Shown in pieces: positions 1 to 8,736 of a DNA stretch of 64,000 bases. Source of the DNA: Streptomyces sp. 6-11-2 (GTDB taxonomy: Bacteria > Actinomycetota > Actinomycetes > Streptomycetales > Streptomycetaceae); contig NZ_BJOR01000001.1 of the NCBI RefSeq assembly GCF_006540305.1, forward strand, positions 558,001 through 622,000, in the 5' to 3' direction. The notes below the pieces were generated by a model. That model saw only the letters and a list, made by a program, of their open reading frames with translations, did no database searches and was not told the DNA's origin. Made by a program: the position numbers and the translations under genes. Every line of letters starts with the position of its first letter. The first letter of the stretch is position 1.

Positions 1-212
1 TGCCCGGCCCCAAGGACGGCTGGGTGCGCGACACGGAGGTCGTCGAGGTCATGGTCGAGTCCCTGGAGGCGGCCATCAAGCGGCTGCGCGAGCGCATCGA
101 CGCGACGGAGAAGCCCGACCCGGTCTCCCAGGACCTGCTGATCACGATCACGGCCGAACTGGAGAAGCATCGCTGGATGTTCGCCGCCGAGAACGTGAGC
201 GAGCGCGGCTGA
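1..212 (+). CDS. dps: Dps-family ferritin-like protein, C-terminal fragment (5' end outside window)
   Basis: The frame is open from base 3 to the TGA at 210-212, giving about 69 residues of a protein whose start lies left of the window. The segment VRDTEVVEVM followed by KPDPVSQDLL and AELEKHRWMF resembles the last two helices of actinobacterial Dps proteins, which store iron and protect DNA in stress. A GTG at 24 could be mistaken for a start, but in-frame coding continues upstream of it (PGPKDGW), so it is internal. The ferroxidase residues would lie in the missing N-terminal part and cannot be checked. Family assignment is by recognition of this conserved tail. Confidence 0.8.
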   Translation, partial: PGPKDGWVRDTEVVEVMVESLEAAIKRLRERIDATEKPDPVSQDLLITITAELEKHRWMFAAENVSERG

Positions 213-217
213 GCACC

Positions 218-239
218 GCCCGGTGGCAGGCCGCCGGGC
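218..239 (+). terminator. Weak hairpin just after dps
   Basis: GCCCGG (218-223) and CCGGGC (234-239) form a 6-bp perfect stem with a 10-nt loop, six bases after the dps stop codon. There is no T-tract, which is common for Streptomyces terminators. The short stem makes this a weak call. Confidence 0.3.
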
Positions 240-402
240 CGGCGCGCGTACCGCCGTCACCCGAGCGGCCCCGTCCCGCGGCGGCGGGCATGCGGGACGG
301 GAGCGCCGCGCCTAACGTCGAGAGCGCACACCAACGGCGGTGTCCGGGACGGCCCCGACTCCGTCCGCGGGTGTCGGTTCGGCGTGGGAGGCCGGTCAGC
401 CA

Positions 403-951
403 ATGAGACTCACCGAAGCACGCCGCCGCGACCGGGACCGGGACCGGCCGCTGCTCGTCAGCAGGTGGCACGAGACGGCGGACCGGCATCTGACCCAGCT
501 GCGACGGTCGTTGCTGATCACGTGGATCTCCTTCGGGGTCACCTTCGGCACCGTCCGCGTCATCACGCACGGCATCCGGGGCGGCTGGCTGCCCTGGGGG
601 GGCATCTCCGCCGGTGGCGAGCACCTGCACCACTACAACCTCGGCATCGCCACCCTCGCCGGGGTGGGCCTGATCGCCGTACGCGGTGACGAACGCGCGG
701 TCGGGCACCCCGCCGTCGCGGCCGCCTATGGCTGCGGCACGGCCCTGATCTGCGACGAGTTCGCACTCCTGCTGGATCTCCGCGACGTCTACTGGGCCAA
801 GCAGGGCCGGATCAGCGTCGACGTCTCCCTCGGAGTCATCTCCGTGCTGGGCGCCTACCTGACGGCGAAGCCGTTCTGGCACGAGATCGGCCGTGTCACG
901 CGGCACCACATCGTCGCCGCGGCCGCACGCCACGGCGGCGCCAGCGCCTGA
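403..951 (+). CDS. Integral membrane protein of unknown function
   Basis: A 182-residue protein with a basic N-terminus (MRLTEARRRD) and about four hydrophobic segments: LLITWISFGVTFGTV, NLGIATLAGVGLIAV, ALICDEFALLLDL and VSLGVISVLGAYL. The motif GGEHLHHYNLG between the first two segments and the acidic CDEFALLLD in the third suggest a metal-binding or catalytic membrane pocket, but I know no function for it. The ATG at 403 is preferred because GGGAGG lies 11 nt upstream; an in-frame GTG at 340 would add 21 residues. It precedes the DUF3566 gene by 79 bases and the two may be co-transcribed. Confidence 0.65.
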   Translation: MRLTEARRRDRDRDRPLLVSRWHETADRHLTQLRRSLLITWISFGVTFGTVRVITHGIRGGWLPWGGISAGGEHLHHYNLGIATLAGVGLIAVRGDERAVGHPAVAAAYGCGTALICDEFALLLDLRDVYWAKQGRISVDVSLGVISVLGAYLTAKPFWHEIGRVTRHHIVAAAARHGGASA

Positions 952-1030
952 TTCCCGCACCGCCCACCACGGCCCGGCCGCCGTCACGCACGCCGCGCAG
1001 GGCGGTCGCACCCACTGTGAGGAGCAAGGC

Positions 1031-1780
1031 ATGAGCCCAGCCGAGCACCAGGAGCGCGGCGCCGAGGCCTCCGGGCAGGACCCCGCCCCGCAGCAGTGCG
1101 GGGTCCAGGACCGGTCCGTGCGGAGCCAGGCGGCGGGACCGGGGCCGTCCGCGATACGCATGCGCGTAGCGCGGGCCGATCCCTGGTCGGTGATGTCGAT
1201 GAGCTGTCTGGTGCTGCTGGGACTCGGTGCCTGCGTGCTCGTCACCATGGTGCTCGTCTGGGCCATGCTCACCGCGATGGACCCGGAAGCCTGGCCCTCC
1301 TTCGGCTGGACGCTCGTCATCGCCGCCGGTGTCGTCACCCTGGAGGTCGTCCTGGGCACGGCCATGGCGACCCTGGGCGCGTTCCTCTACAACATGTCCT
1401 CGCAGTACGCCGGGGGTGTCCATCTGACGCTGGCCGACGACCCGGCGATGGTCCGCGAAGGCCGGCCCGATCTGCTGCCGGACGTCGGCCGTGCGTACCA
1501 CCGTCTCCAGGACCGCCTGGGATTCCCGCCGCCCGGCTGCGGAGCGCGCTACGTCGAGTTCGCCGACCGCTGCGGCGACGCGTGGCGGCGGCTGCGCGGC
1601 CGGGCCGGGGACTGGCGGACCGCTCGGCAGGGCAGTCGGCAGGACAGCCGGTGCGACACTCGGCAGGACGCGAACAGCCGGCCCGGCCCGGACGACGGCC
1701 ACGGTCACGGCCAGGACGACCGCGACCGCAGGGACCGGGACGACCCGGACACCCGGGTCGAGGAGACCACTCCCGGCTGA
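1031..1780 (+). CDS. DUF3566-like transmembrane protein
   Basis: A 249-residue protein. After a hydrophilic N-terminus of about 45 residues comes RVARADPWSVM, a hydrophobic helix (LVLLGLGACVLVTMVLVW), a second helix and ATLGAFLYN. This order matches the actinobacterial DUF3566 domain, whose best known members are encoded next to gyrA. The last ~70 residues are rich in Arg, Asp and Gln and look disordered. The ATG at 1031 has GAGGAG 7-12 nt upstream; the open frame extends back to 893 but without a ribosome site. Function is unknown. Domain recognition is by motif order, so confidence is moderate. Confidence 0.65.
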   Translation: MSPAEHQERGAEASGQDPAPQQCGVQDRSVRSQAAGPGPSAIRMRVARADPWSVMSMSCLVLLGLGACVLVTMVLVWAMLTAMDPEAWPSFGWTLVIAAGVVTLEVVLGTAMATLGAFLYNMSSQYAGGVHLTLADDPAMVREGRPDLLPDVGRAYHRLQDRLGFPPPGCGARYVEFADRCGDAWRRLRGRAGDWRTARQGSRQDSRCDTRQDANSRPGPDDGHGHGQDDRDRRDRDDPDTRVEETTPG

Positions 1781-1850
1781 CGATCCGGGCTCCCCGCTGC
1801 CGACGGCCGGGACTCCCCCCGGCTCCGAACACCCGACGGTCAGCCGGCGG

Positions 1851-2735
1851 TCAGCCGCCGAGGCCGGGCGGCAGGTGCAACAGGCGCGCGATGGTGCGCA
1901 GTACGCCGTTGTCGTTGTTGGAGGGGGCCAGGTGGCGGGCCCGGCCGATGACCTCGGGGTGGGCGTTGGCCATGGCGAACGACCACTCGGCGGCGTCCAG
2001 CATCTCCAGGTCGTTGAGGTAGTCGCCGAACACCAGGGTCTGGGCAGGCGTGATCCCCAGATCCCGCTGGAGCCGGCGCAGCGCGGCGCCCTTGTCGGCG
2101 GTGCGGTTCATCACGTCGACCCAGTGCTCGCCCGAGACGACGACCTGGTGGGTGGCGGCGAACGGCGCCAGCGCCGGGGCGGTGGTCCGTTCGGCCGACC
2201 CGAAGTCGAACAGGGCCACCTTGATGATGTCGTCGTCGACGGCAGCCGCGTCCGGCACGATCCTGTGCCGTACGTAGTACTTGCGGACCTCGGCCAGGAA
2301 GGCCTCGTCGGTCCGCTCCACATGGGCCGACCGCTTGCCGCAGACCACGGCGCCCACGTCCACGCCCTGCGCGACGAGTTCCCGTACGGCTCCGACGAGG
2401 CGGGCCGCGACGGCCGGGTCCAGGGGGTCGGAGCTCAGCTCCACGCCGTCCCGGACGACATAGGTGCCGTTCTCCGCGATGAACACCATGCCCTCGTCGT
2501 GGCCGGCGAACTGCTCGGCCAGCGTGGCGTACTGGCGGCCGCTCGCGGGGCTGAACAGCACGCCGCGGCGGCGCAGCTCGGCCAGGGTCGGCCACAGTCC
2601 GGCCGGGAGTCGCTTGGCGTCGTCCAGGAGCGTGCCGTCCATGTCGGTGACGATCAGCCGTATGCCGGCGGGGCCCGTGACGGTTTCCGGGGCGGGTTCG
2701 GGGGTGGTGAGCAGGGGCGAGGGTGTGCTGGGCAT
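1851..2735 (-). CDS. HAD superfamily hydrolase, Cof-type phosphatase
   Basis: A 294-residue protein with a Pro-rich N-terminal extension of about 25 residues, then the HAD motif I DMDGTLLD (the first Asp is the nucleophile), motif II near SPASGRQY, the Lys of motif III in TADKGAAL and motif IV GDYLNDLEML. The cap between motifs II and III and the end SFAMANAHPEV are typical of Cof/YbiV sugar-phosphate phosphatases acting in the cytosol. The substrate cannot be predicted. It is convergent with the DUF3566 gene (70 bases apart) and divergent from the methyltransferase gene. Confidence 0.85.
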   Translation of the reverse strand: MPSTPSPLLTTPEPAPETVTGPAGIRLIVTDMDGTLLDDAKRLPAGLWPTLAELRRRGVLFSPASGRQYATLAEQFAGHDEGMVFIAENGTYVVRDGVELSSDPLDPAVAARLVGAVRELVAQGVDVGAVVCGKRSAHVERTDEAFLAEVRKYYVRHRIVPDAAAVDDDIIKVALFDFGSAERTTAPALAPFAATHQVVVSGEHWVDVMNRTADKGAALRRLQRDLGITPAQTLVFGDYLNDLEMLDAAEWSFAMANAHPEVIGRARHLAPSNNDNGVLRTIARLLHLPPGLGG

Positions 2736-3104
2736 GTCCGTTTTCCGTGGCGGGCGCGGCGGGCGCGCCCCGGGTGGTGGGGCGCCGGCTCCGTTGCCGT
2801 GCGCGGGGGCGGTGGTCGACGCCGTACCGGCTCCGGGACGTCGTCAGCCGGGTCGGTCGGGCCGCGCCGCCGCGGTGACGCCACGGCCCCGCCAGCCTAC
2901 CGGGGCCGCCTGGCAGGGGTTTTGCCCGACCAGGTCCGGGGCCGCCCGGGGCCCGGGTCCGGCGGTCTTCCCGGCCGGCCGGGTTCGGCCGATTCCCGGA
3001 CACGGTGATCACCGGGCGGCACAATGGCGGCGTCGGCCGCGGGCAGGGCGCGACCACGGCCACGGCAGTCACGAGACGGCACGCGACGAACCAGGAGTGC
3101 AGAC
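2736..3104. other. Intergenic region between divergent genes
   Basis: These 369 bases separate the HAD hydrolase (minus) and the methyltransferase (plus), so they must hold both promoters. I see no convincing -10/-35 pair, conserved small ORF or RNA gene. AGGAG at 3092-3096 is the ribosome site of the methyltransferase. Confidence 0.5.
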
Positions 3105-3917
3105 GTGAGCGAGAGCCACACCCCGCCGGACGGGTCGCCGAGGCTGGACACCACGGTGGCGCACAACGCGCGCGTGTGGAACCACTGGGTCGGCGGCAAG
3201 GACAACTACGAGGTCGACCGGCAGGTGGGCGAGCACGTCGCCGGGATGTTCCCGGTGATCCGGGACGTGGCCCGCGGCGACCGCGAGTTCCTCGGACGGG
3301 CGGTCCGCCACCTGACCGCCGAGCGCGGGGTGCGCCAGTTCCTCGACGTCGGCACCGGGCTGCCGACGGTCGACAACACCCACGACATGGCCCAGCGGAT
3401 CGCCCCGGACGCGCGGATCGTGTACGTCGACAACGACCCGGTCGTCCTCACGCACGCCCGCACGCTGCTGACCAGCACCCCCGAGGGCGCCACCGCCTAC
3501 ATCGAGGCCGATGTGCACGCCCCGGAGGCCATCGTCGAGCGTGCCTCCGCGACGCTCGACTTCGGCCGGCCCGTCGCGGTGATGATGCTGGGCATCCTGA
3601 ACTTCGTCCTGGACACCGACGAGGCGCGCGACATCGTCCGCCGCGTCATGGCCGCGGTCCCCTCGGGCAGTTTCCTGGTGCTGACGCACCCCACCTACGA
3701 CGCCGACCTCGGCGGCGAGGGCAACGTCCCGGCGATGGAGTTCTGGAACGCCAACGCCACACCGCCGATCACCGCCCGCTCCCGTGCCGAGGTGGCCGCC
3801 TTCCTCGACGGCCTGGACCTGGTCGAGCCGGGCCTGGTGCCGTGCTCGCGGTGGCGCCCGGACGGCGACTCCCCCGCCGCGGTACCGCAGTTCGGCGCGG
3901 TCGCCGTGAAACCCTGA
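3105..3917 (+). CDS. SAM-dependent methyltransferase, DUF574 family
   Basis: A 270-residue protein. NARVWNHWVGGKDNYEVD near the N-terminus and FLDVGTGLPT (the SAM-binding loop) with YVDNDPVV are characteristic of the DUF574 family, which is greatly expanded in Streptomyces and has mostly unknown substrates. The C-terminus ends in a conserved beta-strand region (VPQFGAVAVKP). The GTG start at 3105 is chosen because AGGAG lies 8 nt upstream and the family begins just before this point; the frame is open from 3024. It is followed 54 bases later by the glutamine-synthetase-like gene in the same direction. Confidence 0.85.
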   Translation: MSESHTPPDGSPRLDTTVAHNARVWNHWVGGKDNYEVDRQVGEHVAGMFPVIRDVARGDREFLGRAVRHLTAERGVRQFLDVGTGLPTVDNTHDMAQRIAPDARIVYVDNDPVVLTHARTLLTSTPEGATAYIEADVHAPEAIVERASATLDFGRPVAVMMLGILNFVLDTDEARDIVRRVMAAVPSGSFLVLTHPTYDADLGGEGNVPAMEFWNANATPPITARSRAEVAAFLDGLDLVEPGLVPCSRWRPDGDSPAAVPQFGAVAVKP

Positions 3918-3971
3918 CGCGGGCGGTACCCGGCCGCCGGTTCGCCCGAGTCGAGCCCGTCGAGGAGGACT

Positions 3972-5375
3972 ATGACCACCCTTGCCGACCCCGTCCCCGG
4001 CGGGCGTCCCGGTGACGTCGAGCGGGCCACCACGCTCAGCGGCGAACTCGCCGGGCGGGGCGTACACGGAGTCGTGCTGGCCTACGTCGACACCGCGGGG
4101 ATCGCCCGGGTCAAGACGGTGCCGACGGCCAAGCTCCCCTCGGCGGCGGCCTGGGGAGCGGGCATGTCCCCGGTGTTCGACACCTTCCTGGCGCACGACT
4201 CGATCGTCACCACCGACGTCCTCGGCTCCCCCGACGGCGATCTGCGGCTCTACCCCGACCTGGACCACCTGGTGGTCCTGTCGGGGCAGCCCGGCTGGGC
4301 CTGGGCCCCGGTCGACCGGATCACGCAGGAGGGTGAGCGCCATCCCGGGTGCAGCCGTACGTTCCTGCGCCGGATCACCGCCGACGCCGAGCGGCGCCAC
4401 GGCCTCACCTTCGAGGCGGCCATCGAGGTCGAGTGGGCCGTGGGCCAAGGAAACGCGCCCGGCGGCGAGTTCGAGCCCGCGGTGTCGGGTCCGGCGTACG
4501 GGGCCGTCCGGCAGGTGGAGTTGAGCGACTGCGCCGCCGATCTGCTGGCGGCCCTCGCGGCGCAGGGCGTGGACGTGGACCAGTTCCACCCCGAGTACGC
4601 GGCCGGGCAGTTCGAGGTGTCCGTCGGCGCGCTGGACCCGGTGGCGGCGGCCGACCGCAGCGTGCTGGTGCGGCAGACCGTACGGGCCGTGGCCCGGCGG
4701 CACGGGCTGAAGGTCTCCTTCGCGCCGGCCGTCCTCGCGCGGGGCGTGGGCAACGGTGGCCATGTGCACCTCTCGGCCTGGCGCGACGGGACCAACCTGC
4801 ACTCCGGGGGCGACGGCCGCCACGGCATGACGGCCGAGGCCGAGTCCTTCACGGCCGGTCTCCTCGCCCACCTGCCCGCGCTGACGGCGGTGACCGCGCC
4901 GAGCCCGTCCAGCTATCTCAGGCTCAAGCCCTCCCAGTGGGCCGGGGTGTTCACCGCCTGGGGCCGGGAGACCCGCGAGGCCGCGCTGCGCGTGATCACC
5001 GGGACCCGGGGGCAGGGCGCGCGGGCGGCCAACCTGGAGGTCAAACCGGTCGACCTCGCGGCCAACCCGTACCTGGCGCTGGGCTGTCTGATCGCCGCCG
5101 GACTGGACGGGATGGCGTCGTCCGCGTCCCTGCCCGAGGAGATCACCGGGGACCCGGCCCGGTTCGGCGAGGCGGAGGCGGCGGCCCGGGGCGTACGGCG
5201 CCTGCCGGTCTCGCTGGCGGAGGCGGTCGGCGCGTTCCGCGGGGACGACCTGCTGCGCACGGCTCTCGGACCGGTGCTCGCCGACGCGGTGACCGCCGTG
5301 CGGCAGGGCGAGATCGCGGCCGTCGAGGGGCTGGACGACGAGCAGGTCGCGGCGGCGTACCGCTGGACGTACTGA
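3972..5375 (+). CDS. Glutamine synthetase-like gamma-glutamyl/amide ligase
   Basis: A 467-residue member of the glutamine synthetase fold. An N-terminal beta-grasp region (~residues 15-110) precedes the catalytic domain, with FEAAIEVEW, QFHPEYAAGQFEVS, GNGGHVHLS and the nucleotide/glutamate segment RLKPSQWAG. It lacks the adenylylation loop expected of a housekeeping GlnA and resembles the Streptomyces GlnA2/3/4-type paralogues that ligate glutamate to amines or alcohol-amines. GAGGAGG lies just upstream of the ATG. Its stop overlaps the start of an amidohydrolase by one base, the same pair that is fused in fungal FluG, so the two probably act on the same amide. The substrate is not determinable here. 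Confidence 0.8.
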   Translation: MTTLADPVPGGRPGDVERATTLSGELAGRGVHGVVLAYVDTAGIARVKTVPTAKLPSAAAWGAGMSPVFDTFLAHDSIVTTDVLGSPDGDLRLYPDLDHLVVLSGQPGWAWAPVDRITQEGERHPGCSRTFLRRITADAERRHGLTFEAAIEVEWAVGQGNAPGGEFEPAVSGPAYGAVRQVELSDCAADLLAALAAQGVDVDQFHPEYAAGQFEVSVGALDPVAAADRSVLVRQTVRAVARRHGLKVSFAPAVLARGVGNGGHVHLSAWRDGTNLHSGGDGRHGMTAEAESFTAGLLAHLPALTAVTAPSPSSYLRLKPSQWAGVFTAWGRETREAALRVITGTRGQGARAANLEVKPVDLAANPYLALGCLIAAGLDGMASSASLPEEITGDPARFGEAEAAARGVRRLPVSLAEAVGAFRGDDLLRTALGPVLADAVTAVRQGEIAAVEGLDDEQVAAAYRWTY

Positions 5376-6589
5376 TGAGCGCGTCGGCCGGGGCCGGAGC
5401 GGTCCACGAGGCGCTGGCGGCGCTGCCGCTCGTGGACCACCACTGCCACGGGGTCGTCACCGCCGACCTGGACCGGACCGGCTTCGAGTCCCTGCTCACC
5501 GAGGGCGAGGTGTGGCCCGGCAGCGGCATCTCGCCGTTCGACAGCCCGGTCGGTGTGGCCGTGCGCCGGCACTGCGCCCCGGTCCTGGACCTGCCGCGCC
5601 ACGCGTCCGCCGAGGTGTACCTGGCCCGCCGGGCCGAGTTGGGCGCGGCGGAGGTCAACCGGCGCTTCCTCGGCACCTGCGGCACGGCCGTCTTCTGCGT
5701 CGACACCGGCTTCGCTCCCGAGCCCGGCACCACTGCGCGGGAGCTGGCCGGCGCCGCGGGCGGCGGCGCGGTGGCGTACGAGGTCGTACGGCTGGAGCGC
5801 GTCGCGGAGGCCGTGGCGGCCGGGGGCGTCGAGCCCGGCGAGTACGGCGCCGCCTTCCGTGCGGCCGCGCAGGACGCCGTGCGGCGGCCGGGCGTGGTCG
5901 CGGTGAAGTCGGTGGCCGCCTACCGCACCGGCTTCGGCCTGGACCCGGCACGCCCCTCGCGGGAGGAGGTCGCGCGGGCGGCGGCCGGCCTGCTCGCCCG
6001 CGCGGGCGACCGTCTCGACGACCCGGTGCTCGTACGGCATCTGCTGTGGACGGCCGTCGACCTCGGTCTGCCCCTGCAGCTGCACACCGGGTTCGGCGAC
6101 AGCGACATCCGCCTGCACCGCGCGGACCCCGCCCTTCTGACCGACTGGCTGCACCTGACCGCCGGCACGATCCCGGTCCTGCTGCTGCACTGCTGGCCCT
6201 ACCAGCGCCAGGCCGCCTATCTGGCCGCCGTGTTCGAGGGGGTGTACCTCGACGTCGGTCTGGCACTGCACCACGTGGGTCCCGCCCGGGCCCGGGCGGT
6301 CCTGGCCGAGGCCCTGGAGATCACGCCGTTCCGCAAGCTGCTGTACAGCTCCGACGCCTACGGTCTGGCCGAGTTCCACCACCTGGGCGCCGTGGCCTTC
6401 CGGCAGGGCCTGGCCGGGCTGCTGCGGGAGCGGGTGGACGCCGACGAGCTGAGCCCGGCGGACGCGCTGCGGATCGCCCGCTGGGCCGGGCGGGACAACG
6501 CCCGGCGGGTCTACGGATTCACCGGCCCCACCGACCTCGACGACCCCGCTGACCCCACCGATCTCCCTGCTACCGAACTCCCCCATTGA
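5375..6589 (+). CDS. FluG-type metal-dependent amidohydrolase
   Basis: A 404-residue TIM-barrel amidohydrolase. LVDHHCHG near residue 20 is the HxH metal motif. AVKSVAAYRTG holds the expected Lys, LQLHTGFGDSD the third His, LLLHCWPY the fourth, and YSSDAYGLAE the final Asp. This is the order seen in the amidohydrolase-2/FluG N-terminal family. The ATG at 5375 overlaps the last base of the preceding ligase stop, implying translational coupling. The last ~15 residues are a low-complexity D/P/T tail. Predicted role: hydrolysis of an amide related to the ligase product, in an operon of two. Confidence 0.8.
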   Translation: MSASAGAGAVHEALAALPLVDHHCHGVVTADLDRTGFESLLTEGEVWPGSGISPFDSPVGVAVRRHCAPVLDLPRHASAEVYLARRAELGAAEVNRRFLGTCGTAVFCVDTGFAPEPGTTARELAGAAGGGAVAYEVVRLERVAEAVAAGGVEPGEYGAAFRAAAQDAVRRPGVVAVKSVAAYRTGFGLDPARPSREEVARAAAGLLARAGDRLDDPVLVRHLLWTAVDLGLPLQLHTGFGDSDIRLHRADPALLTDWLHLTAGTIPVLLLHCWPYQRQAAYLAAVFEGVYLDVGLALHHVGPARARAVLAEALEITPFRKLLYSSDAYGLAEFHHLGAVAFRQGLAGLLRERVDADELSPADALRIARWAGRDNARRVYGFTGPTDLDDPADPTDLPATELPH

Positions 6590-6614
6590 GCACCACTGAA
6601 AGTATGATCAAGCG

Positions 6615-7151
6615 ATGTCTGACATGACCGAAACCACGCCCGGTTGGCTGACCACGGACGAGCTGGAGTCGGCACGCGCCCGCATGCCGATCCTGTACGT
6701 CGAGGCGGTGCCGGTGCGCGTCGACGACAGTGGCGAAGTGACCAGTATCGGCCTGCTGCTGCGCATCGGACCGGACGGAACGGTCAGCCGGACCCTAGTC
6801 TCCGGCCGGGTGCTGCACCACGAGCGCGTGCGGGACGCCCTGCTGCGCCATCTGGAGAAGGACCTCGGCCCGGTGGCGCTGCCCCGGGTGCCGGCGTCCC
6901 TCCAGCCGTTCACCGTCGCCGAGTACTTCCCGACGGCCGGTATCACGCCGTACCACGACCCGCGTCAGCACGCCGTGTCGCTGGCCTACATCGTGCCGGT
7001 CGCCGGCGACTGCCGTCCCCGGCAGGACGCGCTGGACCTGGTGTGGTTCAGCCCGCAGGAGGCGGCCTCCGCCGCGCTGCAGAGCGAGATGCCGGGCGGG
7101 CACGGGGTGCTGCTCAAGCAGGCGCTGGCCCACGTGGGTCACGCGTACTGA
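6615..7151 (+). CDS. NUDIX-like family protein (DUF4916)
   Basis: A 178-residue protein. It begins WLTTDELESARARMPILYVEAVPVR and contains LVSGRVLHHERVRDALLRHLEKDLG, resembling the NUDIX-fold DUF4916 family of actinobacteria. The canonical GX5EX7REUXEEXGU box is degenerate (ERVRDALLRHLEKDLG), so pyrophosphohydrolase activity is uncertain. An in-frame ATG at 6624 is an alternative start. It stands alone, 25 bases after the amidohydrolase, and converges on nanT across a bidirectional hairpin. Confidence 0.75.
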   Translation: MSDMTETTPGWLTTDELESARARMPILYVEAVPVRVDDSGEVTSIGLLLRIGPDGTVSRTLVSGRVLHHERVRDALLRHLEKDLGPVALPRVPASLQPFTVAEYFPTAGITPYHDPRQHAVSLAYIVPVAGDCRPRQDALDLVWFSPQEAASAALQSEMPGGHGVLLKQALAHVGHAY

Positions 7152-7163
7152 CGGGTGCCGCGA

Positions 7164-7194
7164 AGGGCGCCTCCGGCATCACCGGCGGCGCCCT
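7164..7194. terminator. Bidirectional hairpin between the DUF4916 gene and nanT
   Basis: AGGGCGCC-T-CCGG (7164-7176) pairs with CCGG-C-GGCGCCCT (7182-7194): a 13-bp stem with one internal mismatch and a 5-nt loop, 12 bases after the plus-strand stop and 15 bases after the nanT stop. Its position between convergent genes supports a shared terminator. Confidence 0.65.
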
Positions 7195-7209
7195 CCCCGG
7201 CATGGCCGG

Positions 7210-8676
7210 CTATCCGGCGGTCGCACGGGCGGCCGGGGCCGGGCCACGGTCGTCCTCCGTCACGAGGTGGTCGGCCGGACCGTCCGGGTCGAGGAGCCGG
7301 CCCAGCCGTCCCGGCACGTCGAAGCCGACGAGGACCACGACGATCATCGTCCCGGCGAAGGTAAGGACGGCCAGCGCGTGGCCCAGGTCCATGCCGGAGG
7401 CGAGGCGGGCGCCGAGGACGGGGGCCACGGCGCCGCCCAGGGCGCCCACGTTGTAGGTGAAGCCCAGCGCGGCGGCCCGGGTGTGGGTCGGGAAGTGACC
7501 GCCGATGTACCGGGGCAGCAGGCCGGAGATGCCGAAGCTGGTGGCCTGCAGCGCGAACAGCAGCACGCCGAGCAGCGGCAGGCTGTCGCGCACCGCGAAG
7601 ACCGGGAAGACGAAGGCCAGTGAGGCCAGCAGGGTGAGGGCGTACGCCTTCCTGGTGCCGATCCAGTCGCCCATGAACCCGGCCAGCCAGCAGCCGGCCA
7701 TCGTGCCGAAGCCCGCGTAGTAGAGCGCGTCGGTGACCTGCCCGGCGTCGTAGCCCAGGTCGGTCTTCAGATAGGTGGGCAGCAGCGCCTGGATGGGCCA
7801 GGAGTACAGGAACGCGAAGAAGATCGTGACGATCATCGACACGTACAGCAGCCAGCCGCGGCGGCCGCCCAGCTGCACGGCGAAGGCGATCAGACAGGCC
7901 CCGGCGAGCACCGACAGCACCGGCACGAGACCGTCGCCGAGCGGGGTGAAGACGGCGAACAGCGAGACGGTGGCCGCCACCGCGAGCACCACGTTGACGG
8001 TGGCCCTGGACCGGGTGGTGAACAGCGGGCGGAAGGGGTTGGGCCGCTGCTCCCGCTCGGCGACCGAGGCCTTCCAGTCGGCGGCCTCGGGCAGCGCGCG
8101 ACGCATCCACAGCGCGACCAGGACGGGGATCAGGCCGAGGTAGAACATCCAGCGCCAGCCGAGCGACGGCACGACCCACTTGTAGACCTGGGCGGCCAGC
8201 ACCGTGCCGACGGAGTAGCCGGAGATCAGGAAGCCGCTGGCCCGGTTGCGCATGTGCACCGGCCAGCTCTCCATGACGTAGGTGGCGCTGGACGAGTATT
8301 CGCCGGCCATGCCCATGCCGATGGCGAGCCGGGCGACGAACAGGCTGGTGTAGTCCCAGGCGAATCCGCAGGCGAAGGTGCCCAGCGAGTACAGCAGGAT
8401 GCTGACCACCATCGACAGCTTCCGCCCGAAGCGGTCACCGAGGGCACCGAGGAGCGCGCCGCCGAGCCACCGCGTGATGAACGCGGCGGAGACCAGGCTC
8501 GCCGCCTGGAGGGTGTCGAGGTGGAAGTCGGCGCTGATCTCGGTGAGGACCAGGGTGATCAGGACGAAGTCGAAGCCGTCGAGGACGTAGCCGATCCAGG
8601 CGGCGAAGAACGACTTCCACTGACTGCGGCCCACCTGGCGGAACCAGGGCGGCTTGGATGACGCGGTGTGGTGCAC
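7210..8676 (-). CDS. nanT: Sialic acid MFS transporter NanT
   Basis: A 488-residue major facilitator protein closely resembling E. coli NanT along its length: AAWIGYVLDGFDFVLI in helix 1, GDRFGRK in the loop 2-3 signature, GMGMAGEYSSSATYV, YSWPIQALLPTYLKTDL and LGFTYNVGALGGA. About 14 hydrophobic segments are visible, as in NanT, which carries extra central helices. It imports N-acetylneuraminate with protons. The GTG at 8676 is preferred because GGAG lies 5 nt upstream; the frame is open to a GTG at 8715 without a ribosome site. It is the last gene of the nanA-nanK-nanE-nanT operon. Confidence 0.9.
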   Translation of the reverse strand: MHHTASSKPPWFRQVGRSQWKSFFAAWIGYVLDGFDFVLITLVLTEISADFHLDTLQAASLVSAAFITRWLGGALLGALGDRFGRKLSMVVSILLYSLGTFACGFAWDYTSLFVARLAIGMGMAGEYSSSATYVMESWPVHMRNRASGFLISGYSVGTVLAAQVYKWVVPSLGWRWMFYLGLIPVLVALWMRRALPEAADWKASVAEREQRPNPFRPLFTTRSRATVNVVLAVAATVSLFAVFTPLGDGLVPVLSVLAGACLIAFAVQLGGRRGWLLYVSMIVTIFFAFLYSWPIQALLPTYLKTDLGYDAGQVTDALYYAGFGTMAGCWLAGFMGDWIGTRKAYALTLLASLAFVFPVFAVRDSLPLLGVLLFALQATSFGISGLLPRYIGGHFPTHTRAAALGFTYNVGALGGAVAPVLGARLASGMDLGHALAVLTFAGTMIVVVLVGFDVPGRLGRLLDPDGPADHLVTEDDRGPAPAARATAG

Positions 8677-8736
8677 GGTTGCTCCAGGATGCCGGACGGA
8701 CTCGTCGTCGAGCACCGTCGGAAGGTAAAAGCGCCT

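Noticed and set aside
1840..3072. A 410-codon minus-strand frame overlapping the HAD hydrolase in another frame
   Set aside because: It is Arg/Pro-rich shadow coding; the HAD motifs are in the 1851-2735 frame.
3069..4871. A 600-codon minus-strand frame opposite the methyltransferase and ligase genes
   Set aside because: Composition is Gly/Arg/Val-rich without motifs, and it lies opposite two well-supported genes.
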